From Okeania sp. SIO2C9 (GTDB lineage Bacteria; Cyanobacteriota; Cyanobacteriia; Cyanobacteriales; Microcoleaceae), in the NCBI RefSeq assembly GCF_010672455.1, contig NZ_JAAHGO010000039.1:1-64000 (forward strand): a DNA stretch of 64,000 nt. Direction: 5' to 3'. Under the pieces are notes generated by a model, which had not been told where the DNA came from, searched no databases, and saw only the letters and a program-made list of their open reading frames with translations. A program made the position numbers and the translations under genes. This document shows, piece by piece, positions 36,284 through 47,751 of this stretch (positions are counted from its first letter, which is position 1; every line of letters starts with the position of its first letter).

Positions 36284-39244
36284 ATGACCATCCGCATCCG
36301 AGGTGCCAGACAACATAACCTCAAAAACATTGACCTCGAATTACCACGCGATCGCCTAATTATTTTCACAGGAGTTTCTGGCTCTGGCAAATCCTCCCTT
36401 GCCTTCGACACAATATTCGCCGAAGGGCAACGTCGCTACGTCGAATCCCTCAGTGCCTATGCCCGACAATTTCTCGGACAACTCGACAAACCAGACGTAG
36501 ACTCCATCGAAGGATTAAGCCCTGCCATTTCCATCGACCAAAAATCTACATCTCATAATCCTCGCTCTACAGTCGGCACTGTCACGGAAATTTATGACTA
36601 TCTGAGATTACTGTTTGGTAGAGCAGGAGAACCCCATTGCCCAATTTGCCACCATAATATTGCTCCCCAAACTATAGATGAAATGTGTGACAGAATTATG
36701 GCTCTTCCGGACCGGACTAAATTTCATATCTTAGCTCCCGTGGTTCGAGGAAAAAAGGGGACTCATAAGAAACTTTTGTCTAGTTTAGCCGCTCAAGGAT
36801 TTATTCGTTTGAGGGTTGATGGAGAGGTTGTAGAAATTGCCGAAAACATCAAATTAGATAAAAATCATACACATACGATAGAAGTTGTTATTGACAGACT
36901 GATTAAAAAGCCAGGTATAGAGGAACGTTTAGCGGATTCTCTCAGTACTTGTCTACGTCAATCTACTGGAATTGCTTTAATTGACGTATTAAATCATACA
37001 TCAGCAGAGGTAGGTGCAGTGCAGAGTTTTAATAAGTATAACCTAACCTCGGCAAAAATAGCAACTTCAGCTAATTCTAAATCTGCTAATAATTCGACTA
37101 ATTCTAGTCAGGAACTAGATACAGAAATAGAAAAATCTCATACTCAAATAGTATTTTCGGAAAATTTTGCCTGTCCGGAACATGGAGCAGTGATGGAAGA
37201 ACTCTCACCTCGGTTATTTTCCTTCAACTCTCCCTACGGTGCTTGTCCTACTTGTCATGGCTTGGGTAGTCTGAAGCAGTTTTCCCAAGAGTTAATCGTA
37301 CCCGACCCCAATGCACCCTTATATTCAGCGATCGCTCCTTGGTCGAATAAGGAAAATCCCTATTATTTTTCTCTGCTTTATAGTTTGGCTGAAGCTTATG
37401 GGTTTGAGATAGAAACTCCCTGGAATAAATTGAGCAAGAAGGAGCAAAAGTTAGTACTTGAAGGTAGCGACGAACCTATTTGGATAGAAAGGAAAAATGG
37501 AGAAGGAGATTATCGTTACTATCCTGGAGTTATCCCGACTTTGGAAAAGCAATATAAGGAGACTGGTTCGGATTTAATTAAGCAAAAATTAGAACAATAT
37601 TTAGTCAATCAAACCTGCGAAACTTGCCAAGGGAAAAGACTAAAACCAGAGGCTCTTTCGGTAGAAGTAGGGCAATACAGAATTACAGATTTTACAGAAG
37701 TTTCGATTCGGGAGTGTTTGGAGAAAATCAATAATTTACAACTGAGCGAACGGCAAGCAAAAATTGCCGAATTAGTATTGAGAGAAATTCGGGCAAGATT
37801 ACAATTTCTGTTGGATGTTGGCTTAGATTATCTAACATTAGACCGAGCAACAATGACACTTTCTGGGGGAGAAGCTCAAAGAATTAGATTAGCAACACAA
37901 ATTGGTTCTGGTTTAACAGGAGTTCTCTATGTTTTAGATGAACCAAGTATTGGTTTACATCAGAGAGATAATAGTCGTCTTTTGCAGACTTTAATCAAAC
38001 TTCGAGATTTAGGAAATACTTTAATAGTCGTGGAACATGACGAAGAAACTATTAGAACAGCCGACCATATTATTGATATTGGTCCGGGGGCTGGAGTGCA
38101 TGGGGGGCGGATAGTTTCTCAGGGAAATTTTCAGACATTATTAGCAACAGTAGAGTCAGTAACTGGTGCTTATTTATCTGGCAAAAAAGTTATTGCTACT
38201 CCAGCAGAAAGAAGGGAGGGAAATGGAAAGTCTTTACTGCTGAAAAATTGTCATAGAAATAATCTCAAAAATATAGATGTAGAAATTCCTTTGGGAAAAT
38301 TGGTCTGTATTACTGGAGTTTCTGGTTCGGGAAAATCTACCTTAATTAATGAATTACTTTATCCAGCTTTGCAAAATTATCTGAGTCGAAAAATTCCTTT
38401 TCCCAAACAGTTAGAAAAAATCAAAGGATTAAAAGCAATAGATAAGGCAGTTGTAATTGACCAATCACCTATTGGTAGAACTCCCCGTTCTAATCCGGCA
38501 ACTTATACAGGAGTATTTGATGTAATTCGAGGAATTTTTGCTGAAACTATAGAAGCAAAAGCTAGAGGTTATAAACCAGGGCAATTTTCTTTTAATGTTA
38601 AAGGTGGCAGATGTGAAGCTTGTAGCGGACAAGGTGTAAATGTAATTGAAATGAATTTTCTACCAGATGTTTATGTGCAATGTGATGTTTGTAAGGGTGC
38701 AAGATATAGTAGAGAAACTTTACAGGTGAAATATAAAGATAAGTCAATTGCTGATGTTTTGAATATGACTGTAGAGGAAAGTTTAGAAGTATTTAAAAAT
38801 ATTCCGAGGGCAGCAAGTCGATTACAAACTTTAGTAGATGTAGGGTTAGGTTATGTCAGATTAGGTCAACCCGCACCGACTCTTTCTGGTGGGGAAGCAC
38901 AGAGAGTAAAATTAGCCTCTGAATTATCTCGACGAGCAACTGGAAAAACTATTTATTTAATAGATGAACCAACAACTGGTTTATCTTTTTATGACGTTCA
39001 TCAGTTATTGAATATTTTGCAAAGATTAGTAGATAAAGGAAATTCCATTGTAGTAATTGAGCATAATTTAGATGTGATTCGTTGTGCCGACTGGGTAATA
39101 GATTTAGGTCCGGAAGGTGGAGATAAAGGAGGAGAAATAATTGTTTGTGGAACACCGGAAGATGTAGCAGAGAATTCAGACTCTTATACTGGGAAATATT
39201 TGCGAGAAGTATTAGAAAAGTATCCGCCGAAAATTGAAAATTAA
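36284..39244 (+). CDS. uvrA: excinuclease ABC subunit A
   Basis: A 986-residue UvrA, the damage-sensing ATPase of nucleotide excision repair, which loads UvrB at lesions. Two ABC modules are present: Walker [16 protein letters not shown] (about residues 28-42) and [16 protein letters not shown], with signatures [19 protein letters not shown] and [19 protein letters not shown]. The zinc modules show CPICHHN near residue 125, [19 protein letters not shown] then CPTCHGLG, and [11 protein letters not shown] with [10 protein letters not shown] Ser/Asn-rich insert of about 40 residues (around 255-295) precedes the second zinc module. The start ATG at 36284 begins [16 protein letters not shown] as in other cyanobacteria. 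Confidence 0.97.
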   Translation: MTIRIRGARQHNLKNIDLELPRDRLIIFTGVSGSGKSSLAFDTIFAEGQRRYVESLSAYARQFLGQLDKPDVDSIEGLSPAISIDQKSTSHNPRSTVGTVTEIYDYLRLLFGRAGEPHCPICHHNIAPQTIDEMCDRIMALPDRTKFHILAPVVRGKKGTHKKLLSSLAAQGFIRLRVDGEVVEIAENIKLDKNHTHTIEVVIDRLIKKPGIEERLADSLSTCLRQSTGIALIDVLNHTSAEVGAVQSFNKYNLTSAKIATSANSKSANNSTNSSQELDTEIEKSHTQIVFSENFACPEHGAVMEELSPRLFSFNSPYGACPTCHGLGSLKQFSQELIVPDPNAPLYSAIAPWSNKENPYYFSLLYSLAEAYGFEIETPWNKLSKKEQKLVLEGSDEPIWIERKNGEGDYRYYPGVIPTLEKQYKETGSDLIKQKLEQYLVNQTCETCQGKRLKPEALSVEVGQYRITDFTEVSIRECLEKINNLQLSERQAKIAELVLREIRARLQFLLDVGLDYLTLDRATMTLSGGEAQRIRLATQIGSGLTGVLYVLDEPSIGLHQRDNSRLLQTLIKLRDLGNTLIVVEHDEETIRTADHIIDIGPGAGVHGGRIVSQGNFQTLLATVESVTGAYLSGKKVIATPAERREGNGKSLLLKNCHRNNLKNIDVEIPLGKLVCITGVSGSGKSTLINELLYPALQNYLSRKIPFPKQLEKIKGLKAIDKAVVIDQSPIGRTPRSNPATYTGVFDVIRGIFAETIEAKARGYKPGQFSFNVKGGRCEACSGQGVNVIEMNFLPDVYVQCDVCKGARYSRETLQVKYKDKSIADVLNMTVEESLEVFKNIPRAASRLQTLVDVGLGYVRLGQPAPTLSGGEAQRVKLASELSRRATGKTIYLIDEPTTGLSFYDVHQLLNILQRLVDKGNSIVVIEHNLDVIRCADWVIDLGPEGGDKGGEIIVCGTPEDVAENSDSYTGKYLREVLEKYPPKIEN

Positions 39245-39256
39245 CAAAAAGTAAGC

Positions 39257-39352
39257 GTGCATCTCAATTTTTGCCTTTATTCAAAAATTTATCTCTTTTA
39301 GGCAACAGGGAATATATAGGAAAAAAGTATTTTTGCTTGCTATGAGATGCAC
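39257..39352 (+). mobile_element. 96-bp inverted-end element, family H
   Basis: Perfect 10-bp ends GTGCATCTCA/TGAGATGCAC enclose an AT-rich interior with AGGCAACAGGGAATA, 12 bp after the uvrA stop. It could also work as a large terminator stem. Confidence 0.6.
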
Positions 39353-39471
39353 CCAAAAGTAAATTTAGAAAAAAAATCAATCAATATCCATAATTTATTA
39401 GTAAATTGATTTGAAATTTAATCTAAGTTATACTCTTTCTATCAATTTTAATTTCAAGAGAAGAAAAATTT

Positions 39472-41715
39472 ATGGAATTTATTTGGTCGGATTCTGAAGA
39501 TAATAATCGTGCAGAAAAGATGATGTGGCAAAGCCTCAAAAATGCTTTATTTGAAGATGAAGGAATTTGTTATCATCGCTATCCTATATTTTCCCCAGAT
39601 AGATCGAGAAGAGAACCAGATATTCTCATGCTTCATAAAAATTGGGGATTATATATTATTGAAACAAAGGGATGCAAAATCGAAAATATTGAAAAGATTA
39701 ATGGGCAAGTTTGGGAAATGAAAGATTGGTATTCTACCCAAGAAACTCCTTACTCTCAGGCAGAAGACCAGATGTTTTCAATACTAGGAAAATTTAAAAA
39801 TGAGCGTAAGTTACGTAAAGGAAAATATGATGTAATTCAAGGTCATGTATTTATTGGTTTACCTTTAATATCTGAGTCTGAATGGAAAAGAAAAGGTCTT
39901 GATTTATCTCCTGCTGCTCCATTAACTATTATCTTTGCAGATGATTTACAAAAGCCTGATAGTTTGAGAAAGAGATTAACTAAAATACCTGCTGAAGAAA
40001 AACAAGAATTTATAACAGATGAACAATGGAAACTCGCATTGAGTATTCTCCAAGGCGCCCCTACTTTACGTCGTGAAATTAGACCGGAACCAAAGAAAAA
40101 TTCATCAAAAGCTGCTTTACTTAGGCAAGTTGAATTACAAATGGAAGGTCTAGATAGAGAGCAGCACAAAATAGCAGTTCAAATACCAAATGGTCCTCAA
40201 AGAATTAGAGGTTTAGCAGGTTCAGGAAAAACAGTTGTAATGTGTATGAAAGCAGCATGGATGCACAATAAACATCCTAATTGAGATATTGCTTATACTT
40301 TTTACACCAGAAGTTTATATGAACAAATTAAGAGTAACATTACTCGTTTTTACCGTTGGTGGGCTGATGTAGATCCAAACTGGAATAAAATTCATATACT
40401 TCATGCTTGGGGAAGGAAAGATCAGGAAGGTCTATATCGTTTTGTTTCTAAAAAAATGGGGCGTAATTCACGCACATATCTAGAAGCAAAAAATGCTTTT
40501 ACTCATAAAGAGTACAGTCAAATACTCGGTAATTGCTGTAAAGAACTTAGAGAACTTGAGGATAAAACTCCTCAGTTATTTGATGCAATTCTTATTGATG
40601 AAGCCCAAGACTTTAACTTTGAGTTTTATAAATTGTGCTATGACATTTTGCGCGAACCTAAACGTTTAATCTGGGCATACGATGAAGTTCAAAGTTTAGA
40701 AAGTCTTTCTATACCAACAGCCATTGAAATTTTTGGTACTCATACAGATGGAACGCCTGTTGTAGAACTTGAAGGTAATTATCCAGATAGTGAAATAGAA
40801 AAAGATATGATTCTCTATCATTGTTATCGCACTCCTCGTCCTATTATGGTTACTGCTCATTTCTTTGGAATGGGGTTACTAAGAAATAAGGGAGCAGTTC
40901 AATTTATTCCCACACCAGGAGGATGGGAAGATATTGGATATGAAGTAGTTTCAGGAGAATTTCAACCAGGGAAAAAAGTAACAATAAAAAGACCAGAAAA
41001 AAATTCTCCTCATAGTCTAGAAAAATTAGTACCACAAGGAGAGAAGTTAGTTCAATACAAAACTTTTAATCAGAGAAGTCAAGAGCTTAATTGGGTAGCT
41101 GCACAAATAAAGAAAAATGTTTATGAGGACGAACTAAAGCCAGAAGAAATAGTAGTTATATCTCTAGATTGGAAGAATATGGAGAGAGACTTTGGAGAAT
41201 TGCAAGGTTTACTTAAGCCAGAGGTAAAAGCGATAATATCTAAGAATGAAATTTTCCGACAATCTAACAATGTGACACTCGCTGGTATTTTCCGAGCTAA
41301 AGGAAATGAGGCATCTATTGTTTATGTAATTGGATTTGAACAAGTAGATAGCAATCCTCAATTAATTGTTCAAGAAAGGAACCAAGCTTTTACAGCTATG
41401 ACCAGAGCTAGGGGGTGGTGTATTTTAACTGGGATAAGTTCAAAAGCTCATATTTTATTCCATGAAATTCAGAAGATATTAGCAAGTTATGAAGAAATTA
41501 CATTTACAGTACCAGAACCAAAAACTATTCAAAGAAATCTAGATAATCTGGAGTACGAAAAACGTCGTAATCGTCTCAAGAAAGGTAAAGAGTTAACAAG
41601 TAAGTTAGTAGAGGCTATGAATGAGTATGGTAATCCAGAAATTTTAGAAAAAGCGAAGGAGATTGAAGAGCTAATTAAAAAAGAGCAACAAAAAATAAAT
41701 AAGTTAGGAAATTGA
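39472..41715 (+). pseudogene. NERD-domain nuclease / SF1 helicase, interrupted by TGA
   Basis: The frame encodes 747 residues with one TGA at 40282-40284. Residues 1-120 look like a NERD nuclease domain: EPDILMLHKNWGLYIIETKG carries the D...E-x-K residues of a PD-(D/E)XK fold. Next comes a UvrD/PcrA-like helicase: Walker A RGLAGSGKTVVM (247-254), Walker B FDAILIDEAQDF, motif IV-VI-like TLAGIFRAKGNEASIVYV and NQAFTAMTRARGW. The stop falls between PN and DIAYTFYTRSLYE, where tryptophan (TGG) would fit. A plausible second start exists at 40456 but would lack Walker A. Family members are suspected or known in phage defence; here that is inference. Confidence 0.85.
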
Positions 41716-41769
41716 AAATCTAAATTGGTGATGGCTAGAAATATTTCTGCATATTAGTTATTGAATATA

Positions 41770-43115
41770 ATAGCGATCGCCTCTTGTATCTCTTCGACTT
41801 TTTACCAGTTTTTTTCACAGATGAAAATTTCACTCCTATATATAGATACTTGAAAATTTGTCAGAGATTTTTCCATAATATTTGGTTTACCTAGAGGTAA
41901 GTAGATATTTTCTGAAGTGGAGCAATCACCTCTTGTATCTCTTCGACTTTTTACCAGTTTTTTTCACAGATGAAAATTTCACTCCTATATATAGATACTT
42001 GAAAATTTGTCAGAGATTTTTCCATAATATTTGGTTTACCTAGAGGTAAGTAGATATTTTCTGAAGTGGAGCAATCACCTCTTGTATCTCTTCGACTTTT
42101 TACCAGTTTTTTTCACAGATGAAAATTTCACTGACCTATATAGATAGTCGAAAATTTATCAGAGACTTTTCTAGACTATCTCCTCTACCTAGAAGTAAGT
42201 AGATATTTTCTGAAGTAGAGCGATCACCTCTTGTCTCTCTTCGACTTTTTGCTAGTTTTTTTCACAGATGAAAATTTCACTCCTATATATAGATAGTCGC
42301 AAATTTGTCAGAGAATTTTTCCAGATGTCTGGTCTGCCTAGAAGTAAGTAGATATTTTCTGAAGTAGAGCGATCGCCTCTTACTTCCCATCGACTTTTTA
42401 CCAGTTTTCCTCACCGATGAAAATTTTACTTCCAGGTATAGGTAGTCGAAAATTTGTTAGATAATTTGACCAAATGTCTGGTCTACCTAGAAGTAAGTAT
42501 ATATTTTCTGAAGTAGAGCGATCGCCTCTTAACTACCTTCGACTTTTTACCAGTTTTTGGAACAAATGAAAATTTCAATGACCTATATAGATACTTGAAA
42601 ATTTGTCAGAAAATTTTCCCAAATATTTCCTCTACCTAGAAGTAAGTATATATTTTCTGAAGTAGAGCGATCGCCTCTTAACTACCTTCGACTTTTTACC
42701 AGTTTTTGGAACAAATGAAAATTTCAATGACCTATATAGATACTTGAAAATTTGTCAGAAAATTTTCCCAAATATTTCCTCTACCTAGAAGTAAGTATAT
42801 ATTTTCTGAAGTAGAGCGATCGCCTCTTACCTACCCTCGACTTTTTACCAGTTTTCGGAGCAGATGAAAATTTCACTCTTATATATAGATAGTCGCAAAT
42901 TTGTCAGATAATTTTTCCAGATGTCTGGTCTATCTAGAGGAAAGTAGATATTTTCTGAAGTAGAGCGATCGCCTCTTAACTCCCTTCGACTTTTTAACAG
43001 TTTTCGGAGCAAATGAAAATTTCACTCTTATATATAGATAGTCAAAAATTTGTCAGAAATTTTTCCAGATGTCTGGTCTATCTAGAGGAAAGTAGATATT
43101 TTCTGAAATTGTCAT
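41770..43115 (+). repeat. tandem array of nine 149-bp units
   Basis: CGACTTTTT(A/G)(C/A) occurs at 41795, 41944, 42093, 42242, 42391, 42540, 42689, 42838 and 42987, every step exactly 149 bp. Each unit contains GATGAAAATTTCA-type and ATTTTCTGAAGT(A/G)GAGC blocks; later units carry GCGATCGC next to the latter. Most units keep a TCTAC...GTAGA-type stem with wobble changes. The array follows the helicase gene by 55 bp and ends in an element-L copy. Confidence 0.92.
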
Positions 43116-43335
43116 CCTGTGAAGCTTTAGTCAAGATATATGCTTGTTTTTCCCTCATCAAATCTTTCCATCCATCCCTCCTCAGTGGAAAAGCATCAAG
43201 AATTTCATTCTCTTAAGCTCAAAAAAAATCGCGCGTCAAAGGATTTTCGGTTGCATCTCCACAAAAATTTTGATATAGTAGGAACTGATAGGAGTCGTTC
43301 GCCCCTACGCATGACTTTTTATTCAACTAAATTTA
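43110..43335 (-). repeat. element-L copy (minus strand)
   Basis: On the plus strand it reads CATCCTGTGAAGCTT, CGCGCGTCAAAGGATTTTCG, then CGCCCCTACGCATGACTTTT and TATTCAACT, the reverse of the unit at 32557 and 34906. It caps the 149-bp array. Confidence 0.75.
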
Positions 43336-43527
43336 TTGGCTAAATATTATAATTACTTCAGTAAATTACTTTCTAGGTTCTCTCAATTATTCCATCTCTC
43401 AAAATACTAAAAAGCTCTTCCAAAGGAGACAAATTTTTATAGGTAAGCCAAGAGTAATATCTGTCAACCTTCCTCTCTTTCTATCTCTACATAAATTTCT
43501 CTAATTTTTTGCTAATTAATTTCCTTT

Positions 43528-43713
43528 TCAATCTAGATTTTTAGCAGGCATCAAAAATGCAGTTATCAAAGCAATAGTACCCCCCAAGAAACCCCAACCT
43601 AGCCAAATATTAAAATTCCTACCTCTACTTTTTGCCACAAAAGCAGCAGCAGTACCAATAACACAATGCAAAATCATTAATATCCAGAATAATTGCCAGT
43701 TAATTTCATTCAT
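43528..43713 (-). CDS. small two-helix membrane protein
   Basis: A 61-residue protein with two hydrophobic helices (about residues 6-27 and 35-56) joined by a basic loop KSRGRNFNIW. A purine-rich GAAAG lies just upstream of the ATG. I do not recognise the family. The even distribution of charged residues at the loop and tail (positive-inside type) and a clean frame support a real gene. It is followed, on the same strand upstream, by the methyltransferase remnant. Confidence 0.6.
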   Translation of the reverse strand: MNEINWQLFWILMILHCVIGTAAAFVAKSRGRNFNIWLGWGFLGGTIALITAFLMPAKNLD

Positions 43714-43739
43714 AATTGTCTTTCAAGTATTAGTTATTT

Positions 43740-44300
43740 GAGAATAAAGTCCTAAAAATTTTTCCGCATCAAAATGAATTATATGGTCTGGTGCATCAGC
43801 AATGCAAACTTATGTTTCCCAAGGAATATCAGCAGCAAACTTGCGAAAAGTATGATGGTCTAGAAAAGCTGTGATAAAAATTAAATCAGCTCTAAAACTT
43901 GAAGAAATTTCAACTCACCTTTATGCCTAATAACTATTACTCGTTGACGATTTTGAGGCACACCAAAATAAACATAAGTAGGTCGGTGTTGAAAATTATC
44001 GTTATGAAAAGGCAGGAGACAGAGGGCAGAAGGCAGAAGGGAAGAGAGTTTTTAGCAAATTTACTTTTCGTTACATACTTCTGTTTTTTTGCACCGTTCT
44101 ACTTAATTTAACAATTTAAGCTCAATAATATAACCCAAAGATTGAAGTGCTGGAGTAATTTCATCCAAATACCATTTATTCCGATAAACCAACCCTCTTA
44201 CGTTTTCAAATAACCAAATTTACGGCTTTAATTTTGCCACTGCATGAATCAAAATAGGAAAGCTATCTCGCGAATCTTGCAAACATTTGAACAGATAGTT
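43740..44300 (-). pseudogene. DNA cytosine-5 methyltransferase remnant
   Basis: On the minus strand from about 44300: FKCLQDSRDSFPILIHAVAK, KP-stop-IWLFENVRGLVYRNKW, YLDEITPALQSLGYIIELKL, then, after about 110 bp of unrelated sequence with a GGCAGAA-type tract (about 43990-44110), YFGVPQNRQRVIVIRHKGEL. ENVRG corresponds to the motif IV neighbourhood and GVPQNRQR to motif VIII of C5 methylases. The N-terminal AdoMet motif and the catalytic PC motif are not found, and stops interrupt the frame. It was probably part of a lost restriction or regulatory methylation system. Confidence 0.7.
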
Positions 44301-45261
44301 TAAGTAAATGATTGATTTTATTTATGAAGTTCATATATGTTATGCGAATGATTATAATGCTTGTATAGAATACATAGGCCAAATTAGGAAAAAAGGGTGA
44401 ATTTTTCTGTTTTTTATACCAAATTTGCTTATAAAAAGGTACTGATTAACTATCTATAAGTCTATTACATCCTAACTTATGATTGAAATAGAGCGCCCAT
44501 ATCAATAGTATTTAGTATTACTTTATTTTTAATTGCTGAGAAAGCAAATCATTTAAAGCAATTTGATTAATCTATAGTTGTTTTATTTGTTGATTCGTAA
44601 AATTCATATAGGCATACTATTATATAGTAACAATATTTAATTCGTAAAATAAAGAGCAGATATTAGATTATTTCTGTTTCATTTCATGGCATTTATAAAT
44701 ATAGCGTTTCTCAGTCTAATGAGGTACACCTATCTTTATTTATCTTCTATTCCCTGTTGCCTATTGCCTTTCGGAGCTGTTGCCTAAAACCTACGAATCC
44801 CCGTACCTCAAGCTTCTTGGGAATTGCTATATATTAAAAAAATATTACTTATTTTTCCCTTTTAATTATTAGGATTTAATATCCCAAGACCAAAGTCATT
44901 ACTTGTTTAGCACTAGCAATTTTATCACTTAAACACTTCTTGATGTAGCTATAAAGTTTTTAGGTAATTTATGATAATAGATTGTTATTTTAAAAAATAA
45001 CAAAAACTCTATTATTACCTGATACTATTCTCAATTAATATGTTCTATCAAAGATTTAATTCTCTCTTCACATTTCAAATGTAAATGCTATACACCAATA
45101 AAGAACTTAATGAATAACTTGAAATTTGAGATTTTTCTTGAAAATCTAAATATGCCTCCCTCCTAAAATATCGCATCTGCTAGATATGAGATTTGCCAAA
45201 TTGAATAAAAAGCGTTATATACTTATAAGTCAATTTATGATTAAACAATAAATAATTAACA
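44301..45261. other. gene-free spacer with one MITE-like element
   Basis: AT-rich sequence without a supportable gene. A family-F element occupies 44700-44831 (listed separately). Nothing else stands out. Confidence 0.4.
44700..44831 (+). repeat. MITE-like element, family F
   Basis: From TATAGCGTTTCTCAGTCTAA to GGGAATTGCTATA, with inner GAGGTACACC and GTACCTCAAGC and a TGTTGCC-type heptamer tract. The inverted copy at 47630-47751 shares the same blocks in reverse order. Confidence 0.7.
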
Positions 45262-45474
45262 ATGTCAGAAAATCAGCAAGAAATTTGCCCAGTCTGCCTA
45301 GTTAAAATAGTAGGTGGAGATCGGGTGTTGTTTTCTTCTGGACCACCTGGTACTAAAGCAAAGTTATGGGCTCGTGTTTGTCAATATGCTCAAAGACAAG
45401 GTTGTATAAATCAAGATCTAGATGAAGTTGGAAAGGTCAAATCTGAAGATTACTATAACCCTGAGATTTCCTAG
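45262..45474 (+). CDS. small conserved cyanobacterial protein with Cys pairs
   Basis: A 70-residue soluble protein. EICPVCLVKIVGGDRVLFSS (residues 7-26) has a CPxC knuckle, and two later cysteines (VCQYA and GCINQD) could complete a zinc site. The GPPGTKAKLWARVCQYAQ block looks strongly conserved in style and is what I recall from unannotated cyanobacterial proteins. No function is known to me. The ATG at 45262 is preceded by an AT-rich leader. The gene stands alone in a long non-coding region. Confidence 0.75.
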   Translation: MSENQQEICPVCLVKIVGGDRVLFSSGPPGTKAKLWARVCQYAQRQGCINQDLDEVGKVKSEDYYNPEIS

Positions 45475-46476
45475 CATCTTTTCATTTTTTCTTCTAACTT
45501 ACTTGTTCTTTAATAAATAGGAAAAACAGAGGCCATTATTAAAAGAAAATTATTAATTCGCTTAATTAATATGTTAAGAGTCAATATGTTACCAAAAATA
45601 TATAAGGTACTAAATCCCTGTATCTATAAATATAAGAACAACAAAACTCTTAAGTTTAACATATCTTGTGGTATAAATCAGATATGATTTCTATCACCCC
45701 TTGAGTTTTTGATAGATTTTTCTTACCTTATAACCCTTGACTTTTAATTTTTGATTTCTTACTTCCGTGAAATAGTATAGCGCTACTCAAATACGCTCTT
45801 GACATTCCTTTGTTTCCTCACAGGAGTGCCCATTACCTCTGTTAGTAGGCATTCCCATGGCGAGGAGACCTCCCCGGGTTCCGACCGCTTGCCTCTGTTG
45901 CACCCCACGGGGTTGTACCCCTATTCCCAGATCCGGTGTTCCCTTACAACCTAAATTTATTGTCAAACGCCAAAAGACGTAGTGCTATACAGAAATAAGA
46001 AAGGAAAGGAAAGGACAAGAAAAGAAAGGCAGCTTTGCTAAAAAAGGGGGGAGTGATTTTCTACCAAGATTTTTTTCTCCTAATCTTCTGCCACGCTGCT
46101 ATTTGCTTTTCTGTGGTAAAAATATTTTTCAGATTATTTCCTAGAAGAAAACTTCGAAGTCCAAGACAAATGTTGTTAGATCGAGGTAGCATCAAAATAC
46201 TAATTGTCGTAGGATCTTATCTCAAAGTCCGTATATTTCTATATTAATTTTTTCTAGAAACCAGTGCAGTATGCCCAACAGATCCTACTCTTAACAGAAG
46301 GTTAAACATTTGAAACTCAGAATAACTGAGATAATTTTAACTTGACGTAAATACAGTAGTGATGTTTTTGATTTTTGTTGCATAAGCTTGGTTATGATAT
46401 TAATCGGCATTAGAGAATAGATTCTCTATATGATTTGTCAAATAGTCCTGGTTTAACCATCAAGTGAAATTAAATA
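45475..46476. other. gene-free spacer with a family-G element
   Basis: It includes a family-G element at 45776-45989. The open frame near 46035 lacks coding character and is not called. Confidence 0.4.
45776..45989 (+). repeat. MITE-like element, family G
   Basis: Ends TATAGCGCTACTC and GTAGTGCTATA. The interior is GC-rich with palindromes such as GGAGACCTCC. A second element with ends TATAGCACTACGC/GCGTAGTGCTATA lies at 59724-59896. Confidence 0.65.
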
Positions 46477-47256
46477 ATGAATCAGACTGCAGCGTTTATA
46501 GGAGGATGTATTCTGACGGGGATATTGATTGTCCTCTTGCTCATGGGTTGGATTGTATTTGGCAAGTCTTCTCCTGATTATCGGACGGAAGCGCCAAAAG
46601 CATCCCCTTCTCCCTCAATCACATTTTCTCCTTCTCCAAAAGTATATCCTTCTCCTTTAGTAACTGTCTCACCTCAGCCACTACCACCCCCACCAATTTC
46701 AGTCCCTTCAGTTCCTGACTTTAAGGACTATCAGTTGGAACAACAAATTAAAAATCAATCAGAGAAACAACGTTCAGCTTATGAGCAACTGAAAACTCAA
46801 CTACAGCAGCAATTACTTGATATGCGACAGTTGAAAACTCAGTTAGAGCAACAATGGGCAGAGACACAACAACTTAGACTGCAACAAGATCAACTGAGGC
46901 TACAAAATGACCGATTGTTGATTCAAGTCCAGCAGCAAGAACGTTTGATTTCTGGCTTGAGTCTACAACAGGGGATGGATAATTATAGCAGAAGATCTTC
47001 AGGTAGTTCTGCGAATTATTTAGAAAAAGGTATACTGTGGTTTATTGGAGGAATAGTCTTAGCTATTTTACTTCTTGGCGGTGGTATTATTTTAGTCGGA
47101 ATGATTATTTTATTAGCTCAACCCCAACGTCGATCTTCTTACAATGGTAAGAGTACGGCTCACGATATTAATGTTCCTTGGCAATATACTATTTATGAGG
47201 AGGAGGAAACTAAATTTTTACCTCCTTATATTGATAGGAAAAGAAAACAAAAATAA
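46477..47256 (+). CDS. membrane protein with proline-rich and coiled-coil regions
   Basis: A 259-residue protein of unknown family. A first membrane helix spans about residues 6-29 (GGCILTGILIVLLLMGW). A Ser/Pro-rich linker follows (about 38-80), then a Gln-rich coiled coil (about 88-160) and a second membrane helix (about 187-215, FIGGIVLAILLLGGGIILVG), ending in a basic cytosolic tail. Two helices put the Pro-rich and coiled-coil region on one side, probably the periplasm. A structural or tethering role is possible but not shown. It stands alone; the ATG at 46477 is the only reasonable start. Confidence 0.8.
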   Translation: MNQTAAFIGGCILTGILIVLLLMGWIVFGKSSPDYRTEAPKASPSPSITFSPSPKVYPSPLVTVSPQPLPPPPISVPSVPDFKDYQLEQQIKNQSEKQRSAYEQLKTQLQQQLLDMRQLKTQLEQQWAETQQLRLQQDQLRLQNDRLLIQVQQQERLISGLSLQQGMDNYSRRSSGSSANYLEKGILWFIGGIVLAILLLGGGIILVGMIILLAQPQRRSSYNGKSTAHDINVPWQYTIYEEEETKFLPPYIDRKRKQK

Positions 47257-47629
47257 TCAAATAAATTTCAATAAATAAGAAAAAATAAAAAGGTAAACAA
47301 TGATAGAAATAGGTGAGTAATAGAATTGAGTATTGTCCTTTGAGGCATAAATTTCCAATTTCTTTTTTGTAGTATTATTTTTGGTAATTGCTATAGATAG
47401 AGCAAGAAAATTTTAACTTTTTTAGCTAAAGGAGCAAATATTTCTTTCACTGTCTGAGTATTTAGTGTGCTAACCTAGAATTTTTTATAAATTTCTCTAG
47501 CTCTCTAGATGGATATTACTTAATTTGGCATCTATTTATAGCAATTTCAGAAGACAAAAGCGGGAAAAATACTTTCTTGTCTAAGGTTGATTATTAGTCT
47601 ATGTTATACCAAATTAAGATATAGCAATT

Positions 47630-47751
47630 CCTAAGAAGCGTGAGGTACGGACATTCGTTGGTTTTAGGCAAGAGCCCCGAAAGGCAACAGGCAACAGGGA
47701 ATAGAAGATAAATAAAGATAGGTGTACCTCATTAGACTGAGAAAGGCTATA
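47630..47751 (-). repeat. MITE-like element, family F (inverted copy)
   Basis: It begins TATAGCAATTCCTAAGAAGC and ends AGACTGAGAAAGGCTATA, containing GTGAGGTACG and GGTGTACCTC with a GGCAACA tract. It is the reverse of 44700-44831. Confidence 0.7.

Noticed and set aside
33405-40284. Two in-frame TGA codons at tryptophan-like positions suggested TGA might be read as Trp.
   Set aside because: Intact genes in the window end at TGA (for example DUF218 at 2834 and the helicase at 41715), and the kinase gene also contains TAA and TAG.
11930-43115. CRISPR arrays, considered because of the regular repeats.
   Set aside because: Units are 137-168 bp and repeat throughout; there is no short constant repeat alternating with unique spacers, and no cas gene is nearby.
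46035-46247. A 70-codon hydrophobic frame.
   Set aside because: It lies in a gene-free AT-rich spacer with no conserved feature or start signal.
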